A stretch of 64,000 bases of DNA, from contig JAAHHJ010000021.1 in assembly GCA_010692425.1 (NCBI GenBank), positions 36,566-100,565 of the forward strand, read 5' to 3'. Positions 48,933 through 58,649 of the stretch are shown here, piece by piece. Numbering within the stretch: position 1 is the first letter of the stretch; each line of letters begins with the position of its first letter. The notes under the pieces were generated by a model. The model saw only the letters and a list, made by a program, of their open reading frames with translations, made no database searches and was not told where the DNA came from. A program made the position numbers and the translations under genes. The stretch comes from Symploca sp. SIO3C6. Lineage in GTDB: Bacteria; Cyanobacteriota; Cyanobacteriia; Cyanobacteriales; Coleofasciculaceae.

Positions 48933-49684
48933 GTTTACCTCTTGATATAAAGAAAAAATTGTGCCTTACTTAACCTCTGTTAAACAGATTTAGTAAACAG
49001 ATTGAGCTTGGCATGGGGAACAGCAGTTATAAAATTCGGTTATCTTTGCCTGCACACCCACTGATTCATTGTGACGAGTCCCCTCGCAATATATGATGAC
49101 GAGGGTTTTTAAAGGATGTTCCGACGCTGTCAATAGACTGTTGTTTCCACCCTTCTTCCTGTTTCTAGGACTCTTAACTAGGCCTCGAAAAACCCCCGTT
49201 AGACCGTCTCCACAGGCATTTTATTTAACGTCTAGGATGCGCCCCACCCCAGACACTAGCACAAATACACAGAAACTTTCGTCCTAGCCTTTATGTAGTA
49301 GTTTCAACTCGCTCAGGGCATAGACTCAAGCTCGGAAGTCTTTTAGCTATAAAAAGTATAGCAATTTTCTTTCAAGGGAAAGGATAAGGATAAATCCTTC
49401 GAGTCGCTCTTATCCACCGCTTAAAACACAGTAGATCTTAGCTTTGAGATTGTTTTTGGTAGATCAAGCAAATTATTAAACCGAATATAGATCTCTCCCA
49501 TCATACTAGCAGGACTGACAATAACGACATAATTGGTTTTTGCAATAGCTACTATAGCTTGGAAAAAACTAGGGTGAACTATTGCTAACATCAGGCAGAC
49601 AGCATCTGTTGCTAAAATCGAGCATTAGTAACGAATTAGGTAAGGCTTATTCAATTCAGCAACAAGTCTTATGTACACTACTTA
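48933..49684. other. Gene-free stretch
   Basis: 752 bp between divergent genes with no convincing CDS. A 64-codon ORF at 49093-49287 is not protein-like. No rRNA, tRNA or known small RNA was recognised, though the GC-rich part near 49100-49290 could hold a small RNA. Confidence 0.4.
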
Positions 49685-51388
49685 ATGTTAATTGGGGTCA
49701 TTTTCCTAGGAACAGTCCTGCGGTTTTGGCATCTTGACCTCAAACCCCTATGGCTCGATGAGGTATTAACAGCTTTATTCAGCCTGGGGCGTAGCTATAG
49801 CGAATTACCTCTAGAAGTAGTTTTTCCCCTCTCGAAGCTGGAGGAAGTATTTACATTAAAACCGGGGATCAGCTGTAGTACAATTGCCCAGACCTTAGCC
49901 GCTCAATCAACCCATCCCCCTTTGTTTTTTTGCTTAATGTATAGTTGGTACAACTGGCTAGGGACAGAGCCGTTGATTTGGGTAATGCGCACGCTATCAG
50001 TTGTCATGGGAGTAGGCGGGATCATCGCCATTTACTGCCTCAGCCGTATTGCCTTTTCCCCAGCTGCTGCTCTAATGACAGCGGCACTGATGGCATTGTC
50101 TCCCTTTACCGTCTATCTTTCCCAGGAAGCACGTCATTACACAATGCCGATGTTGTTAATCACCTTGGCATTGTGGGCATTAATTCAAATTGAACAAGAC
50201 CTCTATGTTCGACACCAGCACTCAAAACCGATAATTTGGTTGTTGTGGGGAATTGTCAACAGCATTGGCTGCTACATTCATTATTTTTTTATAATCGCTT
50301 TCCTGGCTCAGTTAATAACTCTCACTGGATTCATGTACTGGCGTCGTCGTTTGCTACCAACAGGAAGCTGGGTAACTCTGAGTCTAACTGTTATCGGCGT
50401 GGTAGTGAGCTATCTACCATGGTTCCCAGTGCTGTTGGATGATTTTGGGCGTGCAGAAACTGGCTGGTTGCCAAAGCCTGAACACATCGCGCCTCTTTAC
50501 CAAACCTTGCTAGGTTGGTTAGCAATGGTAATTGCCTTGCCAATAGAAGCCCAGCCACTACTAATTGCCATACCGATGGCATTGTTAACAGTGGCGTTTG
50601 GCATTTGGTTAGGCAGGTGTTACTGGCGGGGATACACTAACCTCTGGCAACAATCCTCAACGTGGCTAGCAACAGTAACACTATCTAGCTTTACTATTAA
50701 TGTGTTGCTACAGTACGCAGTAATTGTTTACCTACTGGGCAAAGACCTTACCATTGCCCCTCGTTATAACTTTGTCTACTATCCAGCCCTATGTGTTTTG
50801 TTAGGAGCCAGTCTTACCCTTGGTTACAAGCAGCCAAGTTATGGGGATCTAAGAAATACCATCTCCCCCTCTCCCCATCTCCCCCTCTCCCCTGGCCTCT
50901 TCCTCCCCCTCTCCGTTTCCTTATTGAGTAGCCTCTTAGTCGCTTCTAATCTAGTATTTCTGAAACCATTCCATCCCCAGCAAGTGGCACAGGATATGAA
51001 TCTAGAGCCAAATATTCCTGTAATGGTAGTAATGGGATACAAAAATATTCAAGATGTAGCTTTGGGATTGAGCTTTGCTTTAGCACTTGACCAACTTAGA
51101 CCGGACTTAGACGATAGCACGAGCAAGCCGCTTTCTAGTAATCAAAGTCCTGCTGGCAGCTATTTTGCTTTTTTACAAAGGGAGGATGGTTATGAATTAG
51201 TCTGGCAACAGCTGTCGAGATTATCAGCATTACCAGCACCTCCTTTAAATCTATGGGTAATTGCTCCTGGGCTCAAGCGTCGGAGCTATCCGCAGCAGCT
51301 GGAGCTCAGCACTCAAACAACTTGTACTCTTGACCCAACTCAACATTACCGTATCGGGATTCCCTATCAGCTTTATCGGTGTTTGTAG
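49685..51388 (+). CDS. GT39/PMT-like membrane glycosyltransferase
   Basis: 567 residues. A signature LRFWHLDLKPLWLDEVLTAL (Asp-Glu catalytic-type loop after TM1) is followed by about 10 transmembrane helices (AAALMTAALMALSPFTVYLS, SQEARHYTMPMLLITLALWA and others). The order fits GT-C enzymes such as PMT_2/ArnT, using a polyprenyl-phosphate sugar donor. The acceptor is unknown. A CTCCCC microsatellite at 50861-50914 encodes TISPSPHLPLSPGLFLPLS in frame, in a loop between helices. It is divergent from the basic-protein gene. Confidence 0.82.
   Translation: MLIGVIFLGTVLRFWHLDLKPLWLDEVLTALFSLGRSYSELPLEVVFPLSKLEEVFTLKPGISCSTIAQTLAAQSTHPPLFFCLMYSWYNWLGTEPLIWVMRTLSVVMGVGGIIAIYCLSRIAFSPAAALMTAALMALSPFTVYLSQEARHYTMPMLLITLALWALIQIEQDLYVRHQHSKPIIWLLWGIVNSIGCYIHYFFIIAFLAQLITLTGFMYWRRRLLPTGSWVTLSLTVIGVVVSYLPWFPVLLDDFGRAETGWLPKPEHIAPLYQTLLGWLAMVIALPIEAQPLLIAIPMALLTVAFGIWLGRCYWRGYTNLWQQSSTWLATVTLSSFTINVLLQYAVIVYLLGKDLTIAPRYNFVYYPALCVLLGASLTLGYKQPSYGDLRNTISPSPHLPLSPGLFLPLSVSLLSSLLVASNLVFLKPFHPQQVAQDMNLEPNIPVMVVMGYKNIQDVALGLSFALALDQLRPDLDDSTSKPLSSNQSPAGSYFAFLQREDGYELVWQQLSRLSALPAPPLNLWVIAPGLKRRSYPQQLELSTQTTCTLDPTQHYRIGIPYQLYRCL
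50861..50914. repeat. CTCCCCAT microsatellite inside the GT39-like gene
   Basis: Six or more CTCCCC(C/A)T units within coding sequence. They translate to a Ser/Pro/Leu-rich loop without frameshift. Confidence 0.92.
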
Positions 51389-51464
51389 ATGACAAAGAAA
51401 GCCAAAAGTCGACCATTCAAGCATTTAGGATGCGAACGGTTGATCATCTCCCCATCTGCTTTCA

Positions 51465-52499
51465 CTAATTAACTTTGAGATTCTCGTCGAGATTTTGATA
51501 TCCGTTAACAACACCATTTTTTAGTTCTATAGAACTGCTACCGTAACGTAAGACTTCTTTACACTGATAGTCATAGTGAACAATTTCTGTAGGTGTACCT
51601 TGGGTATTGAAGACATCTTCTCTTTTAGAACCTACAGTCCAGTAATTATCATTACCTTGGAGTTTTGCCAGAGCATTGTTCTGGGTATTTACCCTCAGAT
51701 TTTTATCTGAATTGCTGTAAGCAGTAACGATTCCTTTTTGAAGTTCTACGGTACTGTTTCTGTAATTAAGAATTTCTTTATCTAAAGAGTCATAGCGGAA
51801 AATTTCTGTAGGCGTACCTTGGATACTAACAACATCTTTCCTTTTCGACCCTATAGTCCAGTAACTATTATTGCCAGATAAGCCAGTCTTTACCGATTCA
51901 TTGGCAGCAATTCTTAAATTGTTATCTCCATTTTCATAATCGATAACAATCCCATTTTTAATTTCTACTTTACTATTGTCATAATAGGCAACTTCTTGAC
52001 ATAAAGACTGAGAAGGAATCAGTTGACTAGGCATACCTTGTATTCTAGTAACCTCCTCCCATCTAGAGCCTAAAGTCCAGTAATTACTAAACTCACTAGT
52101 ACTGGAAGATTTTTTTTCAACATTACCCTGAGAATATTCTAGGTTACGCTGATATTCATTTACCTTGGCTTGAGCCAGTGGATATTTTGAGCTAGAAGTA
52201 GGTACAGCTTTCATTAAATCGATTGCCTCTTGCCAGTTGGTGGCAACCTGATTCCACTCTTGACTAGACTGGGCTGATTGCGTTAAGTCAGCAGCATTCA
52301 TCGCTTTATTGACAGCCAGCCGAAATTCTTCAGAATGAGCCGATAACTTACGAGAATTTAGATGTTGGTAATATTTGCCCAGGATGACCAGAGCTAGACC
52401 AATTTCGCACACAACAATCAACCACGTAAGTATACGGGTTCGCTTCCGCGAATCTACCGCATGACTATCAGCTAGGGATTTGAGTCTTTTCAAAGTCAT
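51465..52499 (-). CDS. Membrane-anchored protein with three BamE/SmpA-like repeats
   Basis: 344 residues. N-terminal transmembrane helix (LIVVCEIGLALVILGKYY, about 28-46), a helical segment, then three ~60-residue repeats. Each has YWTxGSxxxxVxxxQGxPxxI, a CxEVxxY or KEILxY strand and an N-x-x-NxRV end: about 165-220, 228-283 and 291-344. The repeat resembles the BamE/SmpA small beta-alpha fold (TLGSxxxxVxxxQGTPT) typical of cyanobacterial proteins of unknown function. The repeats probably face the periplasm and bind proteins or glycan (inference). Confidence 0.75.
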   Translation of the reverse strand: MTLKRLKSLADSHAVDSRKRTRILTWLIVVCEIGLALVILGKYYQHLNSRKLSAHSEEFRLAVNKAMNAADLTQSAQSSQEWNQVATNWQEAIDLMKAVPTSSSKYPLAQAKVNEYQRNLEYSQGNVEKKSSSTSEFSNYWTLGSRWEEVTRIQGMPSQLIPSQSLCQEVAYYDNSKVEIKNGIVIDYENGDNNLRIAANESVKTGLSGNNSYWTIGSKRKDVVSIQGTPTEIFRYDSLDKEILNYRNSTVELQKGIVTAYSNSDKNLRVNTQNNALAKLQGNDNYWTVGSKREDVFNTQGTPTEIVHYDYQCKEVLRYGSSSIELKNGVVNGYQNLDENLKVN

Positions 52500-52583
52500 T
52501 GGAGAGTTTGATTACCCGATCACTTTTAACTTTGCATATCTAAATTGTCGATTTCCTGATTTTCTCTGTTGAGAGTCATAAAG

Positions 52584-53678
52584 TTACTCATCTATCTGCC
52601 AGACATCACTACTGGCGGCTTCATCAAGAATTTGTTTCGGGCGCAGCACTAAAAATAGACGTCCCAACAGCTGGCAATTGGGAGTTTCTGGAAACCATTC
52701 AATTGCTAGATCTCCTGAGTGTTCAACTAAAAAATAGCTCTGGTCATCCCATACTTGTTGTGTGCGATCAATTAGCAGCAGTACATCTTCTGGTTTGTCA
52801 TTAAGTTTCCCTGGCAACTGATTAATTTTACTAACAATTGCGACAGGTGCTTGTGCTTTTCTGACAACTTGCCAACCTGGAATTGCTACCAATGTTTGTT
52901 GAGCATCGACCTCAACTAATTCAAAGTGAGTGCTTGCTTGAAGAGTAGTGACGTTGTTGAATTCATCAAGTTTCAGTGGCATCTGACCCACTACAGGCAA
53001 TAGACGTGGTAAGTTTTCCTCTGCTTCCAGGCGATAGATGGGCAATCTCGGAGCCTGTAGCAGTTTTTTGCCAAAGGCTTCACTTAGCAATTTTTCTATT
53101 TGTTGACGTGATTCTTGAGTATGAGCAAACATTAAACCCCTAGCAATTAAACGAGAGCGTTCTTGCAAGTCATTGCGCTGCCTAGCTAGTTTCCAATACT
53201 GATAAGCAACAGCATCACCAGGATGATTAGAAAATTCTTTTGGTGGATTGCTCAAGCGAGAGAATTCTTTAAATGCTTTGGCAACTTCACGGGCTCCCTC
53301 GGAATCAATATTTCGGGCGACGATAAACTCAGCAGCAGTAGCCCGTTGGGCTTGTGTGAGAATTCGCAATTCATATAAAATATCGCTACCAGTACGCTCA
53401 AAGCGCGATCGCACTTCTTCAGGTACTCCAACCTGAATGATTGTGGAGTAAACTTGAGATGCAACAATAATCTGATTCTGCTGAATTGGCTCAAAACCAG
53501 TTTCTTCAAAAATATCCTGGGGATTGTATCCAGCTTTTTGTAGCTGCTGGCAAGCCACTCCCCACTCAGCCCAGTTGCCTTGTTTACGTCGCAATAATGT
53601 GATTAATTCCTCAGTGCTGACACCTTCTGAATTGACTTGAGGTTGGTATTGTTGATTGTCTGGTGCTGTCTCACTCAT
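52584..53678 (-). CDS. raf1: RuBisCO accumulation factor 1
   Basis: 364 residues. Sequence such as STEELITLLRRKQGNWAEWG, GFEPIQQNQIIVASQVYSTI and PEEVRSRFERTGSDILYELR is that of Raf1, which has a helical N-terminal domain and a beta-rich C-terminal dimerisation domain (from about 205, LPIYRLEAEENLPRLLPVVG). Raf1 dimers clamp RbcL during RuBisCO assembly in the cytoplasm. It is complete and at usual length. It is divergent from the REC-GAF gene. No rbc genes are nearby. Confidence 0.95.
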   Translation of the reverse strand: MSETAPDNQQYQPQVNSEGVSTEELITLLRRKQGNWAEWGVACQQLQKAGYNPQDIFEETGFEPIQQNQIIVASQVYSTIIQVGVPEEVRSRFERTGSDILYELRILTQAQRATAAEFIVARNIDSEGAREVAKAFKEFSRLSNPPKEFSNHPGDAVAYQYWKLARQRNDLQERSRLIARGLMFAHTQESRQQIEKLLSEAFGKKLLQAPRLPIYRLEAEENLPRLLPVVGQMPLKLDEFNNVTTLQASTHFELVEVDAQQTLVAIPGWQVVRKAQAPVAIVSKINQLPGKLNDKPEDVLLLIDRTQQVWDDQSYFLVEHSGDLAIEWFPETPNCQLLGRLFLVLRPKQILDEAASSDVWQIDE

Positions 53679-53878
53679 AAAAGCCTCCTAGGTGATGAGC
53701 AAACCTTGAGTATATTTATCTTTCCCTAGAGAATGCAACCTGTAAAGTAAATTGACAAGTTGACAATTGCCCTAGTTAAATTGATGATTTCTTTCTCTAG
53801 GACAATGTAAATACAGATTTAGACTCAGATATATTGGTAGCCAGTTAAGATTAGCGCAAAGGCTTAAATGATATTTCT

Positions 53879-54853
53879 ATGGACAATGGCATTCCTAATC
53901 TTGATAGTATCAGCCGTCAGTTGATGAATTCAAATCGACCAAGAAAGCCTAAAATGTTGGTAGTGGATGATGAACCAGATAATTTGGATCTACTCTACCG
54001 GACTTTTCGGCGAGATTTTAACGTACTCAGGGCTGAAAGTGGAGCTAGTGCCCTATCTGTGCTTGCTGCCGAAGGAGAAGTGGCTGTAATTATTTCTGAT
54101 CAGCGAATGCCAGAAATGAAGGGAACCGAGTTTTTAAGCAAAACTGTTCCCCGATTTCCCGACACGATGAGAATTATCCTCACCGGTTTTACCGACGTCG
54201 AGGATTTGGTAGAGGCAATCAATTCAGGACAAGTCTACAGGTACATCACCAAGCCTTGGAATCCCCATGAACTCAAAGCAGTGGTGCAAAATGCCACCAA
54301 AACTTACGAGTTGCTCAAACAACGTAGTGAGGAGCAGCAGAGGGCACAGGCACAAATAGATTTATTAGCAACAATTATGCAGGTTGCCCAGTCGTGTGAT
54401 AGTCGGGAATCTTGCCTCGAACCAATGGCTAAAGCTTTTAGCGATAGCTTTTTTGCCGACTGCTGCATTTTGCAGCTGTTAGAGAATAATAAACTGGCAA
54501 CTTCTAGGGGAATTTACAAAAAATTTGAAATCAGTGAAAATTTCTTAGAGCAAGACCCTCTGGTGCAAGAGGCGCTCACTCATCAACAGCCTATGGTATG
54601 GGTGGATTCAACCAGTGCTACACCTATAGTGAAAGTTGAGCATTATCAAAGAGAAGGGATTCAAGCTCATCTACTAGTTCCCATTATCTACCGAGAGCAA
54701 TTGCTGGCGATGCTCTCGCTACAGTGGCAACAGGCTGGGAGGTTGGCTTTTACCTCTTTAGTACGAGAGGATGAACTAACACTAATTTATCTGTTGGCAC
54801 AACAAGTTGGCTTAGTACTCAATTCTAGACCAGTTCTCGTTAATCAACTATGA
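53879..54853 (+). CDS. Response regulator with REC and GAF domains
   Basis: 324 residues. A receiver domain (about 23-140) has Asp30/Asp31 (VVDDEPD), phospho-acceptor Asp74 (IISDQRMP), Thr102 and Lys125 (YITKPWNPHE), the pattern found in HD-GYP or CckA-type response regulators. A coiled linker follows, then a GAF domain (about 165-315) with EPMAKAFSDSFFADCCILQL and LVPIIYREQLLAMLSLQW. No output DNA-binding or enzymatic domain follows, so it probably signals by protein contact. Its last codon overlaps menG (ATGA), implying co-transcription. Confidence 0.9.
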   Translation: MDNGIPNLDSISRQLMNSNRPRKPKMLVVDDEPDNLDLLYRTFRRDFNVLRAESGASALSVLAAEGEVAVIISDQRMPEMKGTEFLSKTVPRFPDTMRIILTGFTDVEDLVEAINSGQVYRYITKPWNPHELKAVVQNATKTYELLKQRSEEQQRAQAQIDLLATIMQVAQSCDSRESCLEPMAKAFSDSFFADCCILQLLENNKLATSRGIYKKFEISENFLEQDPLVQEALTHQQPMVWVDSTSATPIVKVEHYQREGIQAHLLVPIIYREQLLAMLSLQWQQAGRLAFTSLVREDELTLIYLLAQQVGLVLNSRPVLVNQL

Positions 54854-55566
54854 ATGAAAGCTGTTCTACGGCAACAGCCTCGGAAATTCGCGATTTATTC
54901 GACCGTATTGCCCCAGTCTACGACCAACTTAACAACTTCTTGAGTCTTGGTCAGCATTGGGTTTGGAAACTGATGGCAATCAAATGGAGTTCTATTGGTT
55001 ATGGCAGTACCTGTTTAGACTTATGCTGTGGCAGTGGCGATTTAGCTCAACTTTTGGCGCGGCAGGTAGGAGCTACAGGTAAAGTTTATGGGGTAGATTT
55101 TTCCCCTGCTCAATTGGCAATTGCCAAAGCCAGGGTTTCACAACTCTATCTACCTTTGCCCATCAGTTGGGTAGAGGCAGATGCCCTCAATTTGCCCTTT
55201 GAAGACAACTTTTTTGATGGGGCAACCATGGGTTATGGTCTGCGCAATGTTACTGATATCCCCCTATGTCTGAGGGAACTATACCGCACCCTTAAGCCTG
55301 GTGCCAAAGCTGCCATCTTGGACTTTAATCGCCCCCGGCAGTTACCGATACGTGCCTTTCAGGAGTGGTATTTAGAAAACATTGTGGTACCCCGTGCTAA
55401 AGCCTTGGGCTTAACAGAAGAATATGCTTACATTGCTCCGAGTCTAGAGCGTTTTCCCACAGGTTCACAACAGGTAGCATTAGCCCAGGAAGAAGGATTT
55501 GCTAGTGCTACTCACTATCCGATTGCTGCTGGCATGATGGGGGTGTTGGTTGTGAGCAAAGCCTAG
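54850..55566 (+). CDS. menG: Demethylnaphthoquinol/quinone methyltransferase
   Basis: 238 residues. SAM-binding motif I is CLDLCCGSGDLAQLL (about 55-69), with VYGVDFSPAQL and FFDGATMGYGLRNVTDIPLC as UbiE/MenG family signatures, then LKPGAKAAILDFNRP. In cyanobacteria this enzyme methylates 2-phytyl-1,4-naphthoquinone in phylloquinone (PSI cofactor) synthesis. ATG at 54850 overlaps the REC-GAF stop. Assignment to MenG rather than UbiE follows cyanobacterial biology: no ubiquinone is made. Confidence 0.93.
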   Translation: MNESCSTATASEIRDLFDRIAPVYDQLNNFLSLGQHWVWKLMAIKWSSIGYGSTCLDLCCGSGDLAQLLARQVGATGKVYGVDFSPAQLAIAKARVSQLYLPLPISWVEADALNLPFEDNFFDGATMGYGLRNVTDIPLCLRELYRTLKPGAKAAILDFNRPRQLPIRAFQEWYLENIVVPRAKALGLTEEYAYIAPSLERFPTGSQQVALAQEEGFASATHYPIAAGMMGVLVVSKA

Positions 55567-55658
55567 AATAGTGATTGGTGATGGGATAACTGTCAATTAC
55601 CTGTGGCTACTTAGTTGAGCCATGGGCTTGAAAATACCTGTTTAACTGGATTGCTGTT

Positions 55659-56894
55659 TTGGATCTGTCTAACATTTGGCTGCTGTTAGTGCCTCCGATT
55701 GCGGGGGGAATTATTGGCTATTTCACCAATGACTTAGCCATCAAGATGCTGTTTCGCCCCTACAAGGCTATTTACATTGGTAAGCGCAAGCTACCCTTAA
55801 CCCCTGGTTTGATTCCCCGCAACCAAGAGCGTCTTGCCAAAAGGATTGCCGACACAATTATGGGTTCTTTGTTGACGCCAACGGAGTTGCAAAGGCTAGC
55901 GCGTCGCTTACTGCATACTGAGCGTGTTCAAGGGGCAATTCTATGGATCTTAAAACTAGCTCTCGAACAAGTCCAGTTAGATAGAGAGCAGAAAAGTGCC
56001 AAAATCCTAGCTGCGATTCTCCGAGACTTGCTAGGGGAATCAGTACCTCGTCTGCTAAAGGTTTTAGCACGTCGCGAGGATTTCTTGGAAGCACAGCTTA
56101 ATCAAATTTTTGACCAGATTTTGTTGGAGTTTCAGCTCGACGATAAACAAGCGAGTAAGCTTGCTGACTGGATATTACAGGTAGCCCTACCACCTGATAT
56201 ACTGCGGCAGGCAATTATCGATTTCTTAAGTGATCATAATATTCAGATCATTGATGAGGGTTTTCGAGAGAAAAGCAGTGGGACTTATTGGGTAATCGCT
56301 AATTTATTTGGACTGCGTAACACACTGACGCGTCTTAGAACCTATTGCCTCGATGATAAGGAGGAGGCTAATACTCGTTTGGGAGAGCTCATTGATGCTC
56401 TAGGCACTCGCAAGCGCTTGCGGGAATGGCTGCAAAGCCTCTCACTACAAAATTTGCCAGTTTTAACCGTGCGACAGTTGCGCAAGACGATGCGAGATGC
56501 AGTACGTAGCTATATTCAAGACCGTGGTGCTGAATTTTTGGAAGGATTGAGTCAATCGATTGATTGGGAAAAGGTAGCTGCATTAATCCTTAATCGGCTG
56601 CGCATGTCAGCGGCAATGACAACTTCTATGGAAATGATTTCTCAGGAACTAGCGCTAGTTTTGGAGCGTTATTTAGAGGAAGATTTAGAAAAAATTGTGG
56701 CTCAGGCTATTCCCATTTTGTCGATTGATCAGGTAATTGTGGAGCGAGTAAAAGCTACTTCTCCTGAGCAATTGGAAACTACAATTCAAGGCATTGTCAA
56801 GAATGAGTTGCAAGCAATTGTTAATATCGGTGGTGTTTTAGGTGTAGTTGTGGGACTGATGCAGACGGTTCTTTTGCTAGTTAGGGGTATTTGA
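55659..56894 (+). CDS. DUF445 family membrane protein
   Basis: 411 residues from TTG at 55659 ([20 protein letters not shown], read as Met). An N-terminal transmembrane helix plus [20 protein letters not shown] and [20 protein letters not shown] is the DUF445 signature, followed by a long helical soluble part and a C-terminal transmembrane helix ([20 protein letters not shown]). The family is widespread in bacteria (YheB-like), with no proved function. It is downstream of menG by 92 bp, same strand. Confidence 0.9.
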   Translation: MDLSNIWLLLVPPIAGGIIGYFTNDLAIKMLFRPYKAIYIGKRKLPLTPGLIPRNQERLAKRIADTIMGSLLTPTELQRLARRLLHTERVQGAILWILKLALEQVQLDREQKSAKILAAILRDLLGESVPRLLKVLARREDFLEAQLNQIFDQILLEFQLDDKQASKLADWILQVALPPDILRQAIIDFLSDHNIQIIDEGFREKSSGTYWVIANLFGLRNTLTRLRTYCLDDKEEANTRLGELIDALGTRKRLREWLQSLSLQNLPVLTVRQLRKTMRDAVRSYIQDRGAEFLEGLSQSIDWEKVAALILNRLRMSAAMTTSMEMISQELALVLERYLEEDLEKIVAQAIPILSIDQVIVERVKATSPEQLETTIQGIVKNELQAIVNIGGVLGVVVGLMQTVLLLVRGI

Positions 56895-56958
56895 GTTTGT
56901 GGAGTTCCCTCGAACTCCACCGAGCAGAGGACAAGATCAAAAATTTTATCTTTCTTTT

Positions 56959-57810
56959 CTATTGGTTTTGAAGTGACTGTGCAATTTTATTGACTTCTTC
57001 TAAGTTCAAACTCAAGGCTTGGGCTACTTTCTCTACGCTGGCTCCCAGTGCCAGCAGGTGAGGCACCGCTGCTAAACGCCCTCTCTGTTCACCAATTTCC
57101 AAACCTTCCTTTAGACCTTCTTTTAGACCTTCCTTTAGACCTTCTTGTAAACCTTCTTGCTTAGCTTCCTGGTAAACTTTTGTTTGCGCCAAATCATCCA
57201 ATCCCAACATTTTTTCTATCTCCTTACGACTTTTTTGCGGGAGCTTGTAGATGACAATAGTCTCTATTAATCTTATCAATTTCTGCTTTATGGCTTCATC
57301 GGCTACTTCCTGCTGTGCTTGTTCGATTAAGGTTTTTGCTTTTTCTCCTGTAGTTTTTTCTGCTTCTACTACTAACGCTACAGTTTTCACTCCGAGAGAT
57401 TGCTTAGCTTCTTCATCAAATTCATTTAGATAGATGCGTCTAACTCTCTGGCTGGTAAGTAATTCTCGGTAATCTTCTTGTTGTCCTATGTCTAGGTTTC
57501 GGCTTGGGTAGATAACTACTGCACGCCAACTACTTGTAGGTTGGTATTGGTGCAGATAGAGGAAAATTTCGGCGAATAAGCGAGAATAGAATTTGGTATC
57601 GCGCTGAAACTGTACTTCAATGAAGTAGATGGGATGGTTAGGTGTATCAGTACTAGGGAGAAACAAACCATCAATTCGGAAGGCTGTTTGCTTGATTTCT
57701 ACGGATGAAAACTGGTAGGCATCGGCTTCTGAGGCTGAATATCCAATCAACTCAAAGAAAATGCCTGGGAATGTCTTAAATAGGCTATAAAAAATGGTGT
57801 CGGTTTTCAC
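56959..57810 (-). CDS. Rpn/DUF2887-family nuclease-like protein
   Basis: 283 residues. FPGIFFELIGYSASEADAYQ, then AFRIDGLFLP (Asp47) and YFIEVQFQRDTKFYSRLFAE (Glu65-x-Gln67) form the PD-(D/E)xK core of the Rpn/DUF2887 group, related to recombination-promoting nucleases. The C-terminus has a run of EGLKEGLKEGL (residues about 222-245) encoded by a 12-bp repeat, then a short helix LALGASVEKVAQALSLNLEE. These proteins are numerous in cyanobacteria and often called transposases, but real mobility is not shown. It is convergent with the DUF445 gene. Confidence 0.85.
   Translation of the reverse strand: MKTDTIFYSLFKTFPGIFFELIGYSASEADAYQFSSVEIKQTAFRIDGLFLPSTDTPNHPIYFIEVQFQRDTKFYSRLFAEIFLYLHQYQPTSSWRAVVIYPSRNLDIGQQEDYRELLTSQRVRRIYLNEFDEEAKQSLGVKTVALVVEAEKTTGEKAKTLIEQAQQEVADEAIKQKLIRLIETIVIYKLPQKSRKEIEKMLGLDDLAQTKVYQEAKQEGLQEGLKEGLKEGLKEGLEIGEQRGRLAAVPHLLALGASVEKVAQALSLNLEEVNKIAQSLQNQ
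57104..57162. repeat. 12-bp coding tandem repeat (EGLK)
   Basis: Units ACCTTC(C/T)TTTAG, four to five copies, read on the minus strand as (EGLK)n in the Rpn-like gene. Confidence 0.9.
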
Positions 57811-57926
57811 ATTTATTGCGAGTTTGGATAGTTAGAGGAGTCTTTCAATTTTAGGATGCGATGCTCTGCACTAGCCCTTCAGGCTAATCGCTTTTATACT
57901 GCTTTCAAGACTTCAAAGTTATGTTT

Positions 57927-58316
57927 TTAAAAATCTATTGCTAATTCTGGTAGTTCTTGATTGTTCCATAGTCTAACCCAGTATTTTTCCCATATTTGAC
58001 ACAAAAATGCGTGAGATTGCTCACTGTACTGCTTTTCGTGCTGTTGATAATCCTTTTCCATTCTTAGCCACAATTGACGCAACTGTTGCCAAGTGGAACA
58101 TTTTTGAATTTTACAGGCAACGGCGTTTTGCCACTGTTCTAATTTCCGATAGCTGATGAATTGTCCTCCGCAGTCTCGGCGATGTACGAAAATAACGTAT
58201 TTCCAGCATTCGACGCGCACGATTAGATGTTTGGGGATATTGAGGAGTTGGGCGATAGTATTGACAGTGATACGGAATTTTTTGGCTGGTTGGATGTGGT
58301 GAAATAAAGTAGTCAT
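57927..58316 (-). CDS. Conserved hypothetical, cassette gene B, copy 2
   Basis: 129 residues, clear paralogue of the 2718-3140 product. Shared blocks are FRITVNTIAQLLNIPKHLIV, ECWKYVIFVHRRDCGGQFIS, YRKLEQWQNAVACKIQKCST and EKQYSEQ. Conserved features are Cys-Trp, two Arg plus Asp (HRRD) and a GGQF turn. The first part could be a small DNA-binding domain (inference). It lies downstream of cassette gene A copy 3 on the same strand (83-bp gap), as at 2.4-3.1 kb. Function unknown. Confidence 0.78.
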   Translation of the reverse strand: MTTLFHHIQPAKKFRITVNTIAQLLNIPKHLIVRVECWKYVIFVHRRDCGGQFISYRKLEQWQNAVACKIQKCSTWQQLRQLWLRMEKDYQQHEKQYSEQSHAFLCQIWEKYWVRLWNNQELPELAIDF

Positions 58317-58399
58317 GATGGTTGTGCTGGATATTTGGTAGTTTTTGGGCTTATCTCTCCCTCAACCCCTCTCCTACTAGGAGAGGAGAGTTAGAAGGG

Positions 58400-58612
58400 T
58401 TAGTTGTGCCTGTTTTGGATAGAATTAGTGAGAATTTGGTCTATGCTGCTGTTATTAGGTAGATCGAAGACGACTTCAAATTGGATTTGAGAGACTGTTT
58501 GACGCATGAGCTTGAGATGTCTTTCGGCTTCTGAGCGTGAGCGGTAGCGCCCAGTGATTATCCATTGACTAGGGGAAATTAGACGGGCAACAGCCCAGGG
58601 TTTGTCGTTCAT
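58400..58612 (-). CDS. Small SPOR-like protein, cassette gene A, copy 3
   Basis: 70 residues: MNDKPWAVARLISPSQWIIT, then GRYRSRSEAERHLKLMRQTV and FEVVFDLPNNSS. It aligns with 2386-2568 and the frameshifted 47693-47877. It has an extra ~10-residue C-terminal tail and a shorter N-terminus. The conserved leader hairpin is directly upstream at 58650-58685. Function unknown. Confidence 0.8.
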   Translation of the reverse strand: MNDKPWAVARLISPSQWIITGRYRSRSEAERHLKLMRQTVSQIQFEVVFDLPNNSSIDQILTNSIQNRHN

Positions 58613-58649
58613 AATGAGTATTGACTCTCTATCGTTTGATTGGAGCCAG

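Noticed and set aside
49093-49287. 64-codon ORF and possible ncRNA gene
   Set aside because: Composition not protein-like; tested by eye against tmRNA, RNase P RNA and SRP RNA landmarks without a match.
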